Source: Monosporascus cannonballus
Lineage: Eukaryota; Ascomycota; Sordariomycetes; Xylariales
NCBI GenBank assembly: GCA_004154925.1
Contig: QJNS01000001.1
Coordinates: forward strand, 186,001-250,000
Reading direction: 5' to 3'
Length of the DNA stretch: 64,000 nucleotides
The position numbers and the translations under genes were made by a program. Every line of letters starts with the position of its first letter. The first letter of the stretch is position 1. Shown piece after piece: positions 62,401 through 64,000 of this stretch. The notes beneath the pieces are model-generated. The model worked only from the letters and a program-made list of their open reading frames with translations, made no database searches and was not told the origin of the DNA.

Positions 62401-63050
62401 CGACGAATACGTTTTAATTAACAGCTAACCAATCGGTAGCCGGGATATCGGGCTAATTGACAGCAATATATGTTAATGTTAATAGCCGTAATAACAGTTT
62501 TTAATTAATTTTATTTTCGACGTTTTTATTTTTTTTAATTCGTCCAATAATTAAAGTTTACGTTATATTATAATAACGATTTTTAAATGAATTAACGCGT
62601 TTTATTTACGTAAATAAATAAAATAGGAAAAAATTCAATTGATTGTCCTTTTAATATTTACGTTAAATTTCGAAATAAAGCAGTTATAGCTTTAATAATT
62701 ATTTTTTAGCAAACATTTCCTTATATTCCAAATGTTAATGCTTACGACGGATATTTTATTAGGAAAAAAACAATTACGCCGGTACTATCATAAAATCGAT
62801 TTCGATTAATATATTCCTTATACCTTAAAACGTTTTCTATTATTTTACATCTTATATTTTTCGAACAATAATAAGAGCAAGGCATAATTTCGTAACCAAA
62901 TTCGTCAAAGGCTTTTATAAAGTTAATACGACGAACGGTAAAAGAACCGGGAACGCGACGAATTTTGGAAATACGAAACTATATGATTAAAAGCAAAAAA
63001 AAAAAGATATTTACCAAACGAAAAAAAAGAAAAAAAGAAATCTTGAAAGC
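62400..63050 (-). pseudogene. Antisense Cys-rich/coiled-coil ORF of copy A6 (degraded)
   Basis: Same position on the opposite strand as in A2-A5 and B, between chromodomain and polypurine tract. The copy is strongly degraded. It is placed mainly by homology of position and by nucleotide similarity to 44,780-45,400. Confidence 0.35.
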
Positions 63051-63074
63051 AAGATTTGAGGAAGGGGAAGATCG
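63040..63074 (+). other. Polypurine tract and preceding inverted repeat of copy A6
   Basis: AAATCTTGAAAGCAAGATTT (inverted repeat AAATCTT/AAGATTT) followed by GAGGAAGGGGAAGATCG directly before the 3' LTR at 63,075. Same arrangement as in A5. Confidence 0.65.
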
Positions 63075-63455
63075 TATTACGACCCGATAAGTTCCGGTCT
63101 TAAGAAACGGTTAGGCAAGGAGCATACGGGCCACTTCTCGAATTACGTAACGGTAATTACTGCCAAGCCAATAATTATTAATGATCAAAGGTGATCCTAA
63201 GTAATCGTGATTACTACTAACGGCGTAATTACGAATAATTAAGCCAAAAAGAAATAAGATATATACATTTATTATTTTTATAATTTAAATAACGTCAATT
63301 TGCAACATTTATCAATATTAATCGTTTGCAATAACCAGATATCAAGAGACGTAATACGATTATCGTATTTATTACTCAGATTCCAACGACACTTTTGCCA
63401 ACATAAGCCCGTCGACTTAAAGTTTAATAGTTGGTTAAACTGCATAGCCGTCACA
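63075..63455 (+). repeat. 3' LTR of copy A6
   Basis: Starts TATTACGACCCGAT and ends GCCGTCACA. It pairs with 56,687-57,067. Short frames at 63,278-63,500 on both strands lie over this LTR and are not genes. Confidence 0.85.
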
Positions 63456-64000
63456 CCCAAAAAATATGTAATAATTAGCCAAAATAAAAACCTGGCCTGA
63501 AAAAAAGCAATACCCGTAAAAAGACCTTTTTTATTATTATAAATAATATAATTACTAAACGAAAAGAATTAATTTAATATACAATAAAAACTATTATTAG
63601 ATAATTTTATAAATCTTTATTTTTAATTAATATTTCTTGTAAATACGTACGAAAGAAAAGTTATTAAAAATATATGAATTTATAAAAAACCTTTAAAACT
63701 ATAATTAAAATAATATATAATAAAATATAATCGCAAATATAAAAAACAATTTATTTAATAAGGAACAATATTATAATAGAATTAAGAATAATTAATATCA
63801 CTTAAAAACCAATACGCCGGTAATGATAATAAATAGAGAAATTTAATACGTTAAACAAAAAATATAAATAAAGTTCGATAAATTCGAATAAGAATTAAAG
63901 GAAAAAGATTATTTATAAAACAGCCGTAAAATAATAAAACCCAGAAAAATTTAAAAAAAACTCCCAAAAACATTTTAAATACATTAATAAAAAACGGTAA

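Larger units (their letters stand above)
56687..63455 (+). mobile_element. Chromovirus family A copy A6, full length, nested in copy A7
   Basis: A 6,769-bp plus-strand element with two LTRs of exactly 381 bp (56,687-57,067 and 63,075-63,455). CCCAA directly flanks both ends (56,682-56,686 and 63,456-63,460), a perfect 5-bp target duplication. It is the least altered family A copy at its 5' end: the gag ATG and much of the LTR are intact. Domain order is gag, protease, RT, RNase H, integrase, chromodomain, with an antisense ORF at the 3' end. Confidence 0.9.
54897..64000 (+). mobile_element. Chromovirus family A copy A7, 5' part, split by copy A6 and running off the window
   Basis: Plus-strand element with 5' LTR 54,897-55,319, leader, gag 55,494-56,500 and the gag-protease linker up to 56,686. 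Copy A6 interrupts it, and it resumes at 63,456 with the sequence that follows the same linker in A6 (compare 63,461-63,560 with 58,440-58,540). It continues past the window end. The gag zinc knuckle near 56,425-56,465 retains His (KHYKDN), which fixes the motif as CX2CX3HX4C once RIP-type Tyr are read as Cys. The gag start reads ATA. Confidence 0.75.

Noticed and set aside
1..64000. Telomere repeats, tRNA or rRNA genes, CRISPR arrays
   Set aside because: No TTAGGG tracts, no tRNA cloverleaf or rRNA-like segment, and no regularly spaced repeats were seen on either strand.

Overview
The window looks like chromosomal DNA of a filamentous ascomycete (Pezizomycotina), species not recognised. Two compartments alternate. 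About 45,960-54,400 has ordinary base composition and carries genes with short GT-AG introns. The rest is extremely AT-rich and built of broken LTR retrotransposons. Their CAA/CAG glutamine codons are mostly TAA/TAG, His and Cys codons have become Tyr, and start ATGs have become ATA. That is the pattern left by repeat-induced point mutation (RIP). No RIP index was computed.

Layout. 1-6,250: two pieces of a Ty3/gypsy chromovirus (family A, minus strand) joined by one LTR. 6,320-20,424: a second, less damaged chromovirus (family B, minus), interrupted by a complete family A copy at 7,104-13,921. 20,425-21,209: AT-rich spacer. 21,210-45,955: a single solo LTR, still flanked by AAAAA on both sides, blown up to 24.7 kb by nested insertions. 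These are a roughly 10.9-kb unclassified element (21,277-38,909, here called X) that carries a RIP-destroyed RecQ-like helicase, another family A copy inside X (31,328-38,048), and a further copy in the opposite orientation (39,096-45,805). 54,897-64,000: another family A element (plus), split by a younger complete copy (56,687-63,455).

The gene island holds a divergent pair, a four-exon flavin-dependent monooxygenase with an NTF2-like N-terminal region (minus) and a three-exon alpha/beta hydrolase (plus). They share an 851-bp intergenic region. Beside them lies a HET-domain (heterokaryon incompatibility) gene broken by frame interruptions and a stop. Both enzymes have complete reading frames and catalytic motifs. 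Joint action on one substrate is an inference from their arrangement only.

Two things stand out: element X with its helicase and its 7-8-bp target duplication, and a Cys-rich/coiled-coil open frame that runs antisense to the 3' end of pol in both chromovirus families.
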